Notes: generated from the sequence alone by a model not told the origin. 64,000 nt of DNA from Cunninghamia lanceolata (GCA_027924645.1 BSBN01001251.1:1922001-1986000); one strand, 5' to 3'. Shown: positions 52,700 to 64,000, numbered from the stretch's first letter. Numbers and translations: made by a program.

Positions 52700-53161
52700 A
52701 GGGAGAGGGGGTGGAGTATCTGGTAACTGTGATCATAAGTGATGGTAGGGGAATGGAGCCAATGCTAATGGCTGCAATACATGAAGCTAGGGGTTCATTT
52801 GGTAAGGGAAAAAGGAGTTAGTTTTGGGTAGGTGGTCGAGGGAGAGGTCTCCCACTTGCATTGGTAAATAGGGAGGTGGCAGTGGCGGGGCAGAATACAT
52901 TGTTTGTGATTCTCCTAGGTGATTTGTTAAGGAGAGTTCGTATTTGCAATAATGTTGTAATTGGAGCATTTGGGTGGAGGAGGAGGGGCATAACGATTGT
53001 ATTGGATTCCAAGGTTGAGTTGGGCATGACGGTGTGGGAATCTTCTTTGGTGGAGGCAAGAATAGGATTATTGTGGATGGCAGATTGGAGATATAGAGGT
53101 GTAAATGAAGGAAAGGAATATTTTGAAGAAGAAAATCAAAGGGAAAATGAAAATGTGCCAA
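52700..53161 (-). pseudogene. N-terminal gag part of element F
   Basis: Minus-strand frames from 53161 (Pro/Leu/His/Ser-rich, FLLQNIPFLHLHLYIS) and 53027 alternate. The sequence runs up to PPPLPWY, where the insertion breaks it, and resumes with DGTNKLPLY on the other side. No stable start codon can be chosen. Plus-strand ORFs here (52861-53319) are shadows. Confidence 0.4.
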
Positions 53162-53190
53162 TGTTTGGTGGTCTTTGGATGGGAGATTGG
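53084..53190 (+). repeat. 102-bp tandem duplication split by a solo LTR
   Basis: ATTGGAGATATAGAGGTGTA (53084) recurs as ATTGG (53186) continued by ACCTATAGAGGTGTA at 55439 after removal of the LTR at 53191-55433. Both are followed by AATGAAGG, GAAGAAGAAAATCAAAGG and AAAATGTGCCAA. So the duplication came first, then the LTR inserted in the second unit. Confidence 0.85.
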
Positions 53191-55433
53191 TGTAATGTCC
53201 CCATTTGGCATTTAGCCAAGTTTCTGATCAATAGCCTATTTCCTTGTGCTTCTGTAGGCTATCTGGCTTGGTTAGGGAGCTCCGTAAGTTGTGGAGAGCA
53301 CAGGTTCAGTTGCTTGTGATGTTTTGCTTTGGCTTTGAGCTCGGTGATGTCTCAAGATGGCTATGCAACTTTCGGAAGTTTGTTCGGCTTCCCGGGTAGC
53401 TCTCCAAGATTCTTGGAGGAGTCGTCTATTTTTAGAAAGTCACCCAGAAGGCGTCGTTATTCATCCCAAACCATATGGAGCATGTTGGTACAATTTATTT
53501 GGCATTTCAGTGAAGTATGGGATTTTCCGCAAAATTTTTTTTTTTTAATGAGCTAACAACTAATTATTTGCACTTAGACTTATAAGTTGGAAAATAATTA
53601 TAAAGTACAAGAGCATGATAGCTCATTGGAAAGGGGAAAAGTCACTCTTTTACTTAGGCACATAAAAGTGAGAGCTAATGTGGTGAAATATTGGAGTTTG
53701 AGGGGAAAAGTATATTTTTTTATTTAATAATTCGTTTTAATGTGCAAACTCCTAAAAAGTGCCTATATAAAGGGGTTGAGAGCTCATTTTGCTCTTTATG
53801 CTGGAGATTGTATTGTTATGCTGCTGGATTGAACCTACCTGTTCTTCCATTCCTTCTTGAGGACGAAAACCCTCTTGGAGAAGATCAATTTCGGTGGTGA
53901 AAGATCCACCCTAGCTGGTTTGAAGTGATTTCATCCAGGAATCACACTGAGCTTCATGGAGTAGATGTTTCAGATGAGTTTGGGTTTGAAGGTGATTGTG
54001 TTTTTGCTGTGTTAGGTTTTGATTCTGGTTTTGGAGTGGTGTTATTGAGTTTCCCTTGAGATAGCTGCTGTGCCTATGCTGGCCGTACCAGCTGGGCCGT
54101 ACATCTTGATGAATACACCTTGTTTTGTATAGTTGTTGACTGAAATCTTGCAGGCTATATTATGGATTCCTATACCTTTCTTGGACTTTCTGTTTGGCAA
54201 TGTTTTTGAGATCTTGCTGCAGAGTTGGAGGCATTATATCAGGCCATACTATACCTGTACCAGGCTGTACTGTTGCTGGAGGTTTTGTTGAATGGTAAAT
54301 GGATTCATTGGTAATACCTATGTTGGTGTTTTTAACACATATGAACAGTGCAGGCGTCCCTTTCTGAGTGGGTTTGCAGATGTTAGAGTGCTGTTTGAAC
54401 TGCATTTTCCCTGCCGTACTGTGCTTGCTGAGCCATACTGTGTTAGGGTGATCAGACCTTGTTTGGAAGGAATGACCTCTATGCAAATATTGTCCTAGAA
54501 AACTCAGTTTTCTTGTTTGGCGCCATATCCTCTGATGCCCTTGGAGAGCTTGCTGCATTGAAGGAAGGTTTTGAAGGGTGTACATTGTGCTGGGATGTAC
54601 CTCTTCATATCTGGGTGTGTGAATTCCTTGCTGGGCCATTTGCTATAGTCTGAAAACTTGCTGGTTACTTCTCATGGAGGCACTTGATAGTGGTTGTTAG
54701 CTGGAAGGAGGGTTGAACGTTGAGGAGGTTGCTTTGAGGATGATAAAAGGGCTGTCACAGAAGTGTATCAGACCTGTACCAGCAAAAGAAGAGCTACAGG
54801 CCAGCCAACAGTCCTTACTTCTATGCTTCCATGTGTGGTATTTTCAGACTCTTTATGATCTATTTGTGTACTTTCAGTCCTTCATTTGATTGAGTATTTT
54901 TATGCTATGTTTGCTACAGCAGAGGCATGATTATGTCTGGGTCAGTGTTATAACACTGCAGATGTTCTTCATTGTAATATTTCCTTGATGCATAACTTAG
55001 TGAAATGGCTTCCCACTGAATAAGTGGATGTGCCAATAAGGATAGATTGCTCATTTGCTTTTTAATGGCTTCCCACTGAATAAGTGGATGTGCCTCTTTT
55101 ATTTCATGTACTTCATGGCTCAGGTTCCTGCTGAATAAGTGGATGCACCTGGTTTTACTTTCTTGTACTCCCACTGAATAAGTGGTTGCCCACTGCACAA
55201 GTGGATGTTTACCTTCATGCTTATTCCCACGATTGAGTGGATGCCCACTGAATAAGTGGAAGATTGTGACTTCAGCTGGTTTATAATTTTGAATGCTAAC
55301 TCTGAAGCACTTGTATGCTCTCACCTTGCCCACATCAGGATCTGGGTGATCAGAAGAGTGTGGAAGAACATTGCTCATAACAATCAGCGTTGTCACCTTG
55401 TGTTTCAAAAAAAAATCAGGGTATCTCATTACA
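53191..55433 (+). repeat. Solo LTR related to element E, copy 2
   Basis: Starts TGTAATGTCCCCATTTGGCA, ends ATCTCATTACA, with perfect target duplication ATTGG (53186-53190 and 55434-55438). TATA box CCTATATAAAGGGG at about 53762-53775, then ACGAAAACCCTCTTGGAG, matching ACGAAAACCTCTATGAG in the LTR at 34730. 2,243 bp. The 253-codon antisense ORF at 54914-55675 crosses the LTR border into flanking DNA and is not a gene. Confidence 0.9.
55010..55260 (+). repeat. Array of seven short hairpin units in the LTR
   Basis: The core CCACTGAATAAGTGG, itself an inverted repeat (CCACT/AGTGG around GAATA), appears seven times with variants: twice after TGGCTTC, one with CTGCTGAATAAGTGG, one CCACTGCACAAGTGG and one CCACGATTGAGTGG, plus two exact. 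Unit spacing is irregular (about 19-57 bp). It lies in the transcribed part, ending about 175 bp before the LTR end. Confidence 0.85.
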
Positions 55434-55438
55434 ATTGG

Positions 55439-57755
55439 ACCTATAGAGGTGTAAATGAAGGAATGGAACATTTTGAAGAAGAAAATCAAAGGTAAAATGA
55501 AAATGTGCCAATAGGAGTACTCAAGTTGGTCCACCCTAATTCCTCTTTGGGAGGTTACTATAATAATAAGTCGAGACAAAACAAATGTTAGTAAGGTCAT
55601 TTTCTCACATATACATCTATCGTATAGACTAAAAATAATTGAATGAATAGAAGAAGCCAAATTAGAGCCTTTCATTGTTGAGGTCTAAAACTTTATAGGT
55701 TGAATTGTTAAACCAACTCAAACAATAGATTAAGTATACAAACATGATTATTTGGCTCGAAGGTAACATTGATCTAAATGTTGGCTTGAAGGAAGAAATA
55801 GGACTTTGTGTCAAATAGTCGTAGGTCCACATATTTGGTGTTGTCTGTGGTTCAAAATAAAGGATAGAACTAAACTTCCAAGTTCACTTGGAATAGGGGA
55901 CAACACTATGATAAAAAAATGTCCCTCTTTTATTGGTGCTATGGAGCTAGACCAATGAACTAACCTAGGTATTGCCCCGACAGGAGGGATCCATTGTTAT
56001 GTTTGATGGTCTTTATGCACTCGACCTCCTCCTTAATGATGGCATCTCACATATGTAAAAAAACCAATCTCCTTCTTGTTTGATGTGTATCATTCTTTTT
56101 TGTCATTCCATTAGTTGTTTTCATCATTCCCCAATTCTTCATTTATGAAGTCTCTTTCTTTTCAAGTTACAAACGTGCTTGACTTTCTATTTGTTTAGGG
56201 TCATTTTAATCTTAATACAAATATGTGGCATCCATCCTCAATCTATGGATCCAAATTAGCTATCATCGTATTGTTCATTACCAAATAATTTGGGTTTGCC
56301 TTTCTCAAGATTTGTGGCACCACAAGCTTTATTCACAATCTTGACATCTAGATCACTCGATTTGTGGCACCATATTTCATGACCTTTAGGCTGGTAGTCA
56401 CTTTCTTTCGCTTCAATATATTCATACCTCCAAGTTTGTGTCACAATATTTCCAAACACCCATATTTATGATGATTGATCATTGACGCACCTAAAGGTCA
56501 AGGAAGTTTATGCACTTAACTGACTCCAAGAGCCCTCATGATAAGCTTAGATCACAATGGTTAATCATATGAGCTCCCTTTGACAGGTGATTAGGTGAGT
56601 GAAATGAGAAAGTTGGCATATAAAGTTGCTAGGACAAGTTCCATTGATTGAATATGGGTAAGCTGACTATATCATATAAAAGCAAGCTATTTAAAATGAA
56701 CTAGTAGCCAAGTTGGTGTTAAGTCGCCACATTGCCAAGTTAGCTAGTGAGTGAAGTGAGTTAGCATATGAACTCCCTTTTTTGGTTATCTTCATGTTCC
56801 AAGGAACATCCCTCAATGTATGTGCATAAAGGCACTCCATTGACATAAGATTGAGCGAATAAAAGTATTCATGATTATTCGAATCATTAGGTTGAGTGCG
56901 TAAATGACCTTTAGTGTCCTAATAATGACTAATACTAAGAATAAGGGATGTAGGGAAGATTGATCAAAAAGGCATGATGATAGGTTATGATTATGAATGA
57001 TGGGCAACAAATAGAAATGAGGACCTAGAGAAAAGTGACCAAATGGGATTAGGGGTTGGCAAGAAATGATAATCAAAGATGGACTAAGGTTATAACTAGG
57101 AGAATGGGTAGAATATGTGCTGAGATGATTCATAGAGATTGACCCCTTTTATACAATAGGTATGACGAGCTAATGAAAGATATTATTCTCAAAAAGTTTT
57201 GTGGTACGGTAGGTGGGTTACCACCTAAACAAGTATATTTTAGAAGTTTTGATCTATTTGGGGAAGGGCCAATCAATATGATAAGCATCAAGTTGAGAAA
57301 CTACCTTTTGTCACTCCAAGATTCTTGAATGATGTGCTACATTCCAATTGGGGAAGGTTGATCAAATTTGTAAACTACCTTTTGTCATTTCTTGCTACTC
57401 AATTTCTTTTAGCTCCTCCATTGATGGGCTAGTCGAACTAACCCAGAACAATGGATTGGTATACAATATTGGCAGGTATAACTGGGTATAGCTGAGCAAG
57501 TTCCATCTGGCAGAAAAAAGGGTGGACAAGTTAGTTCTAGCATGGTTAATGGAAGGCTTAACACACTAAATAGGATAAATGTTCAGTACAATAGGAAAAG
57601 TTGAGTACCAACTAAAGAAGACAAGATCCTTTCTGAGTCTAGTTAGGGAGTTTTTTGAAGCAATAGGCGACAAACATACAATGAAACAATGGATGAAGCA
57701 TTAGGGGACATGTGAGTGCAATGAGACCTTTTAACTAGAGTTCGACCCTAACAGA
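55439..57755. other. No recognised gene
   Basis: After the end of the 102-bp duplication the sequence has short ORFs only. The minus frame at 56256-56459 contains a local repeat around TTTGTGGCACCA (56313 and 56360). Nothing here matches retroelement domains or further exons of PECT1. 57250-57400 contains GGGGAAGG(G/T) repeats of no clear meaning. Confidence 0.35.
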
Positions 57756-58742
57756 TGTTAGCCAAGTGGCTTGTCTAATGGTGGTTGAGCTTTATGCCTA
57801 TTGATCATGCTGCAGTTTTATGTGATTACTGTATTGATCTATTGAAATACCATCAATCTCCAACCCATTCCATGGGAATACTGTGTTACCAATCTATGAA
57901 TGAATGATCAGATAAACATTGACTTCCTTAACTTAAGCATCTAATGATTCTTTATCACCTTGAAGGAATAAGAAAAGAAAGATTCCAAAAGATTGATTGC
58001 AGTGGACAAGTGACCGAGGGATAGAGTTGCTCTTGTCCTACATGTGCGAACCAAAACCAGAGTTGTTCCTTCATGAGCACGTCCAATCTCAAACCATGCT
58101 CAATTTGAGATCATTTAGGTCATATTGTACTATATATGTAACATAGATATGCCAACTTCATGATTGGTGATCTACCAAGTAAATCAAGCCTGTACCATTA
58201 TTATGTGTGTAAATAGGTCCAGAAGGTACTCTTCCTTTGTTTGAATATTGACATTAATTAAGTGCATAGAGGCCCTAGATTGATACTAAGAGAAAAAGGA
58301 GCTCCAATTCATTCACAAGTTTTATGCAATGTTGGATATGTGCTGTATACTTTGCATGTTTAAAACCCTTATATATTGTACACCCTGCCATAATTTTTGG
58401 TGCCCTTAGAAGTGGTTTTTTAGCCCATGGTTTATACCCATTGTATTGTAATATTGCTTAGCAGTTTCCTATATTGATGTGCCTATAAATACTCACAAAT
58501 GGATTAGGGTTAAGAACAAGTATGAAATATTTTATTGTATTGTGAACAGTTGAGTTAATACAGTAAGAATGCTATTTTTGTTGTGTTTTTTCTTGAAAGA
58601 GTTTCCCAATGTAAAATCTCTTGTTATATTGTGAGTGTGCCATTATTTCTTCCCGCTGGATTTAAGATTTTGAGCATTGCTTACACTGCATAGTTTTATT
58701 GGTATTTGTCTCTTCATGCAGGTGTCCCTGCGTATCCCCACA
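57756..58742 (+). repeat. Possible copia-type LTR
   Basis: A 987-bp block that starts TGTTAGCCAAGTGGC and ends GTATCCCCACA. It contains GCCTATAAATACTCAC (58480-58495) as promoter, followed by a long T/G-rich transcript part with GAACAGTTGAGTTAATACAG and TTCATGCAGGTGTCCC, typical of copia LTR R/U5 regions. The flanks ACAGA and TCAGT do not match, so the borders or the call may be wrong. Confidence 0.33.
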
Positions 58743-58959
58743 TCAGTCTATTGTTTGATTCCATGAGTTGGATTTCATATTCTTAAAGGTTGGTTGCATA
58801 CTTACCAGTGTCAGTCCTAAGCAAGTTTTTTGAATGGTCCAAACTGGTTTGATTTGGTCTGGTCCTTTTATTTTTAAAATTAAAAATTGTTTTTTAATAT
58901 AAACATATTTTCAAAGAATGGAACGTAAACCAATGTAAAAAAGAAAAAGAAAACAAAAG

Positions 58960-60735
58960 TCAAATGTTGAAATTCCTGGAGAAAAATGATCATTATTTAA
59001 TTAAGAAAATAATTTTATTTGCCTAAGATCAATAATTTTGATAATTTTAGGGTTTCAAATGGAGAACAACTTCCATTAGCATGTGCATTTGAGCTTTGAG
59101 GGTGAACTTTGATTGAGATAACTCTCGCGTCCTTGGCAAAAGTGAAATATACCAAGCCAATTTTTTTCACTTTTCCAATTACAACAAGCAGAGCAATACA
59201 CAATCGTTGAAGTTAGCAATTAAACCAAACGATGCGGAATTCAACTCTAACCAAGAATGTACACCAGGATGGCGTGATCATATGGTCAGAGGATCTCTAT
59301 GCAATGCTGATAAAGGAACTCTAACCAAGAATGCGCCGGATGTCGACGAGCATATGGTCAGAGGGTCTTGATGCAATGCTGATATAAAGAACTCTAACCA
59401 AGAATGCGCCTGATGATGACGAGCATATGGTCAGAGGATCTCTACCAACTATTATGCTGAAATAACTCGACGTCAAGAATGTGCTTTCCAACCCGAAGTG
59501 GAATTGGAGCTACCATATGACGGAGATGCAAAGTATTATAAAGCAAATATGAGAAGAAGTATGAAGTGCTGACAGTACTACTGTTCAGCTTACAATAATT
59601 AGAGACTTCCAACCCAACTCAAATGATAGAAGTTAGCAAACTGAAATGACGGATCAGCAACTTTGAAAAACCAAACCAGCAACATAAAACCCTACAAAAA
59701 TGCTCACACCTCACTCATTTCTCAACTAAATGACCTCAAATCTGATGCAATGCACTCCTATGACAATGGCAACCAAGCTACACACTATAGACCACTCTTA
59801 AACCCAAGTATTTATTTAGCATGCTTTTTAATGCACTCCAAAGAGGGGCGGCCAGCAAGAAGGGTGATTTCCTTCTAGAAAATCAGATTCTTCATAATAA
59901 ATTCTGTAAATTGGCACAATGGAGCACCCAACATAGACAAAGGGAAATATGAAATACCCAGAACAAATGCCTTTTTATTTTCAGATTTATGAATGAAACT
60001 ACAGATTCAGCCCTGTTATCAGCAACTCCAAAAAATGACATAAAATGCAAATAACTGAACTACAAACAAAACTCAAGCTACAATGCAAACCTCACTACAA
60101 AATCACTACTATCAGCAAACCTCTCCCTAGGTGCTATCTCTCAAGCACGAAGTGAGCCTAGGCTAGGAGGCATTCATTCCTCGAAGCAGTCCCAAAACCA
60201 TTACGGCAGCATAACATTATCAAGATTTCGGATGCCCAATTGAGAGCACTCTTCCTCCTTTTATACTTTTCCAACTGGGAGTCTCTAAAATCCTCTTACA
60301 TATGGGATAAAACATGAGAGGGAAAATAATATAATACTCTTCAATTCTTTTTCAACCTCGACCTTAAAGTCCCCTCTTTTAAAACAACATTAATATTAAA
60401 TAATAATATTTAATTTACGGACTTTAAAACGGAGGCCAAGATGATGTCGGAAATCAATGATCTATAGCTCGTTGGAACGGTCTTGACAAGACGAATCCAA
60501 CCACACTCTCAAAATCCCGTTCTGGTGCCAATCCTGAACTTACTAAAAATAGCCGTAACCAACAGGGACTAAGGAGAACAAACCCGGAAAGAAACTGCCA
60601 ACCAAACCACAATCCACGAACAAAAGCAACCACCAAAACATGAAACCCCAATTTCAACCTCCGAGTAGCCTACGGGTCTCTGGAATAGGCCAACGGTCAA
60701 CTGTAAAAGATCAATCTAGAAAACGGGACATTACA
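58960..60735 (-). repeat. 3' LTR of element E
   Basis: On the minus strand it starts TGTAATGTCCCGTTTTCTAG at 60735, directly after the polypurine tract. A TATA box GTATAAAAGGAGG is at about 60254-60266, so U3 is near 470 bp. It shares GGCCTCCGTTTTAAAGTCCG with the solo LTR at 34730. The left end is not fixed: the family should end in ATTACA, but no clear end with flank match was found between 58743 and 59243; 58960 is an estimate (CA at about 58967). Antisense frame 60640-61047 is a shadow. Confidence 0.7.
59243..59480 (-). repeat. Tandem repeat in LTR of element E, 73-74-bp period
   Basis: AACTCTAACCAAGAATG starts at 59243, 59317 and 59390, each followed by CATATGGTCAGAGG and a (T)GATGCAATGCTGATA-like end; a worn fourth unit starts at about 59463 (AACTCGACGTCAAGAATG). 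It lies in the transcribed part of the LTR, like the arrays in the other LTRs here. Confidence 0.88.
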
Positions 60736-63700
60736 GTCCGCCCTTCCAAAGATTGCTTGTCCTCAAGCAATTGTAAGCGTGTATGCTGCAAAATCTCATC
60801 ATTCTCCCAAGTAGCATCCTCCATAGGCAAGTTCTTCCACTTCACCAAATACTCTCTGATAGTTCTTTTCCTCAAGGAACGCTCTCTGGAATCAAGAATC
60901 TCTTCTGGAATCAAAACTAACTGTCCTTCTTCATCCAAGGGTGGCATCTGTGATGAAGCAACAACATTGTGTCCAAGTGCCTTCTTGAGGCGAGACACGT
61001 GGAATACATTGTGCACTCTGCTATCCGAAGGTAGCTCCAACTCATAAGCTACTGCCCCCACCTTCCTAGTGACTTTGAATGGCCCATAAAAACGTGGTTT
61101 GAGCTTCTCAACTCCACTTTTCTTGAGAGTGGACTGTCTATAAGGTTGTAGTCGAAGATAAACCATATCTCCAACTTCAAAAGAGCGCTCAACACGCCGC
61201 TGATCAGCATACATCTTCTGCTGATTCTGTGCAATCTGTAGATTGTTCTTCAATGAGTTCAAGATATCTTGACTCTGCTGCAACAAATCTTTGGCCTGAG
61301 GGGCTTTGCTATCACCAAACACCAAATCAGCAAAGCTAGGAGCCTCATAACCGTAAAGAGCCATGAAAGGTGACATCCTTATTGACATGTGAAAAGTAGA
61401 ATTATAACAATACTCGCCCATGTGAAGCCACTTCACCCAAGCTCTTTGCTGCTCCGAAACATAGTTTCTCAGGTAACCTTCCAACCACTTGTTCACTATC
61501 TCTGTCTGTCCATCGGTTTGAGGGTGATAACTAGTGCTTGGAGTAAGCACTGTACCACTCATTCTGAAAACCTCTTGCCAAAAAGTGCTTAGGAACTTGC
61601 TGTCCCTATCACTCACAATGTTTTGTGGCAACCCATGTAATCTAAACACCTCATGAAAAAACAAATCTGCAACTTGGGCTGCTGAAAAAGAGCTGGCAAT
61701 GGCGAAGAAGTGAGCAAATTTTGTTAATCTGTCAACTACAACATAGATACAGTCTTTACCTTGAACCTTGGGCAACCCTGTGATGAAGTCCATTGATATG
61801 CTTTCCCATTTTTGATTGGGAATGGGAAGAGGTTGCAGAAGACCAGCTGGTAAAGTATGCTCATTCTTGTTCATCTGACAAGTGGGACACTCCTGAATGT
61901 AACGTTGAACCTCCCCTTTCAGCCCTTTCCAAGAAAATCTTTCCCTGATCTGCCTATATGTCTTGAAGAACCCTTGATGACCCGCAAGTGGAATGTCATG
62001 AAAGGTCAACAAAATCTTTTTTTTGAGCTTAGAATCAGCCACCACAAAGATTCTACCCTTGTAGTGTATCAGCCCTTCGACCACTTTGTACCTTTCGTCA
62101 AGAAAAGTACCCTCAATGATGCTGGTTGCAAACTGATTTTTGGCATAATCAGCAAGCAACATGTCCCTTCAATCAGCTGTAAGCTCACACAATGAGCTCA
62201 AATGAGGTCTCCTAGAAAGAGCATCAGCCACAATATTGTTTTTTCCTTTGACATATTCGATGTCAAAATCGTAAGCTTGAAGCTTACTCACCCACTTTTG
62301 TTGCCTCTCGTTCAAATCTTTTTGATGCATGAAGTGCTTGAGGCTATTGTGATCAGTCTTGACCACAAACTTGCTCCCCACCAAGTACTGTCTGAACTTA
62401 GCTAATGCATGCATAATGGCAAGCATCTCCTTGTCGTAGATGGAGTAGGTCCTTTCAACACCTCTTAATTTTCTGCTTTCAAACACAATGGGATGTTTGT
62501 CTTGCATCAAAACAGCCCCAACTCTTTCATCGGATGCATCACACTGTAGCTCGAATGGCTTGGAGAAGTCTGGGATAGCTAAAACCGGACAAGAGCTCAT
62601 GATCCCCTTAAATTTATCAAAAGTAGTTTGAGCCTTTTCTGACCAACAAAAAGCACCCTTTTTCGTGAGGTCAGTAAGAGGAGCAGCATTCTGAGAGTAG
62701 CCCTTCACAAATCTTTTGTAAAATCCACAAAGACCCAAAAATCCTTTTAGATGAGTCAAATTCTTAGGAGGTGGCCAATCAACAATTGCCTTGATCTTTT
62801 CAGGATCAACCTTCACTCCTTCAGCACTGATTATATGGCCAAGGTAAAGTAACTCCTTTATTCCAAATTCACATTTGGATTCTTTGGCAAACAAACTCTC
62901 TGATTCCAAGATGCTAAGCACTTCCTCCAAGTGCTTGAGATGCTCTTCCCATGTCTTGCTGTAGATCAGGATATCATCAAAAAATATCAATACAAACTTC
63001 CTCAACTGCTTCTGAAAGATTTTGTTCATACATGACTGGAAGGTAGCAGGAGCATTAGTCAACCCAAATGGCATGACTAGAAACTCGAAGTGGCCATAGT
63101 GACATCTAAATGCTGTCTTCTCAACATCGGATCCTCTCATCCGAATCTGGTAATAACCTGATCTCAAATCGATCTTTGAAAAGAACTTGGCTCCATGTAG
63201 CTCATCAATGAGCTCATCTATCCTCGGGATGGGATATTGATTTTTGATAGTGCTTTGATTCAAAGCACGATAGTCCACACACATGCGGATGGTACCATCC
63301 TTCTTCTTCACCAGGACAACTGCCGAAGCAAAGGGGCTCTTGCTTGGACGAATGAAGCCCATCTCCAAGAGTTCCCGAATGTTTTTCTCAATCTCGTCCT
63401 TTTGCTTCTTAGGATACCGATAAGGAGTTGTAATAACTGGTTTAGCTCCTTCCTTGAGCTCTATGACATGCTCCGAACCTCGATCAAGAGGTGGTCCAGG
63501 AGGTAAATCAGCAAACACCTTGCTCTTCTTTTTGAGTAAAGACTGAATATCAGGAGGGTAGTCTCTCTTTGTTTCAACCGGACTAGCAGGAAGAATCATA
63601 CACTCTGCAGCCCACTCAACTTGATCATGACGAATCAGCCTCGCCATCCTCTTGAATGACACGATCCGAGGACCACCATTGGACATTCCTCTTATCACTA

Positions 63701-64000
63701 CATTCTTCCCTTCGGATTGAAACTTGAGCTCCATGGTTTGCAGATTTAGAGTGATCTCCCCGAGTGAACGCAACCATTGAATGCCTAGGACAGCATCCGT
63801 ATCTCCAATTTTGACTACATAGAAGTCGTCCTTGACCTCATAGTTTCCCACTTGCATGGTCATGTTTGAGATCTTCTTGGTGCAGGTGATGTGAAAACCA
63901 TCAGCAACCATAACCTTGAAGCCTTCAAACTCTTCTGTTTGCAGCCCCTTTTTTGCCACCACAGCTTCGTCAATGAAGTTATGCGTTGCTCCAGTGTCAA
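60711..64000 (-). CDS. pol: Pol polyprotein of element E (chromovirus), one in-frame stop
   Basis: One frame from the window end to 60711, broken only by TGA at 62169-62171 (LCELTAD-stop-RDMLLAD, probably from CGA). It starts in the protease active site (DTGATHNF, Asp codon 63996-63998). RT: catalytic Asp in [12 protein letters not shown] (about 63170), DD in [10 protein letters not shown] (about 62976). RNase H: Asp in LQCDASD, Glu in [10 protein letters not shown], Asp in KTDHNSL, end at ADALSRR. Integrase: His-His-Cys-Cys ([13 protein letters not shown]), Asp in SMDFITGL, Asp in VSDRDSKF, Glu in QTEIVNK with 35 residues between the last two; then [10 protein letters not shown] and [11 protein letters not shown]. 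Chromodomain [19 protein letters not shown] ends it, about 35 codons before the stop. All catalytic residues are present. Gag and 5' LTR lie right of the window. The last eight codons and stop are inside the 3' LTR. Confidence 0.95.
60736..60752 (-). other. Polypurine tract of element E
   Basis: Minus strand TCTTTGGAAGGGCGGAC directly before TGTAATG of the 3' LTR. It is also coding (SLEGRT of the polyprotein), so the primer for plus-strand DNA lies within the reading frame. Confidence 0.7.

Larger units (their letters stand above)
48840..53161 (-). mobile_element. Element F: gypsy-like gag/protease relic
   Basis: Read leftwards on the minus strand: Pro/Leu-rich gag start (53161-52700), a foreign insertion (52008-52693), gag core (52000-51430), a CHHC knuckle (51249-51290), protease (50510-50160), then a tail with short peptide repeats (49440-48840). 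No RT, RNase H or integrase follows. Overall it looks like a gag-protease relic or non-autonomous derivative of a non-chromovirus Ty3/gypsy element. LTRs were not found. Confidence 0.55.

Noticed and set aside
54914..55675. 253-codon minus-strand ORF with HPLIQWEAI-like repeats
   Set aside because: It runs across the solo LTR border (55433) into flanking DNA and its repeats are the antisense of the hairpin array. No start context or family signal.
58447..60735. Left border of the element E LTR at TGTAATATTGC (58447)
   Set aside because: The block 57756-58742 has its own promoter and LTR-like ends on the plus strand, and no target duplication supports 58447.

Overview
The window looks like gene-poor DNA from a seed plant with a large, repeat-filled nuclear genome, most likely a gymnosperm such as a conifer. 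The evidence is one plant-type gene start (first exon of phosphoethanolamine cytidylyltransferase, with a plant-style N-terminal membrane segment) in a landscape otherwise made of old, nested and mostly broken Ty1/copia and Ty3/gypsy LTR retrotransposons, with AT-rich spacers. Species cannot be told from the sequence. I see no rRNA, tRNA, CRISPR or bacterial operon structure.

Layout, left to right. 1-969: end of an AT-rich LTR-like repeat (minus). 970-2010: a broken, unrecognised retroelement-type ORF (minus). 2030-3212: broken gag of a copia-like element A (minus) with four zinc knuckles and a tRNA-iMet primer site. Its LTR (3212-16363) is split by element B, an 11.65-kb Ty3/gypsy chromovirus (3780-15428, plus) with 3.1-kb LTRs and a perfect 5-bp target duplication TTACC. 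16364-20200: no recognisable gene, one 115-bp tandem duplication. 20200-26050: a very decayed gag/protease element C (minus). 26226-26860: a scrambled repeat block holding a captured protease fragment and a 45-bp-arm perfect palindrome.

27106-27630: TATA box and exon 1 of the PECT1-type gene, ending at a good 5' splice site. No second exon was found to the right, so either the first intron is over 36 kb or the gene is broken.

32387-55433: five solo LTRs with target duplications, at 32387-34406, 34730-36130, 43484-45023, 45756-47459 and 53191-55433; three belong to one family, and two resemble element E. Among them lie a 2.6-kb internally deleted copia element D (40827-43442, minus) and a gypsy-like gag/protease relic F (about 48.8-53.2 kb, minus) that itself carries a 0.7-kb insertion rich in GATACGG-type repeats. 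57756-58742 may be another copia-type LTR.

58.9-64 kb: the 3' part of a much younger Ty3/gypsy chromovirus E (minus). Its polyprotein (protease active site to chromodomain) is open except for one TGA, and its last codons lie inside the 3' LTR.

The only genes that act together are those within each retroelement: gag packages RNA, protease matures the polyprotein, RT/RNase H copies RNA to DNA and integrase inserts it. Only E is close to coding-competent. I found no clear new biological system. The items most worth a second look are the intact extra ORF between the LTR and gag of B, the palindrome and captured-fragment block, the possible giant intron, the CDS/PPT/LTR overlap in E, and the GATACGG insertion.
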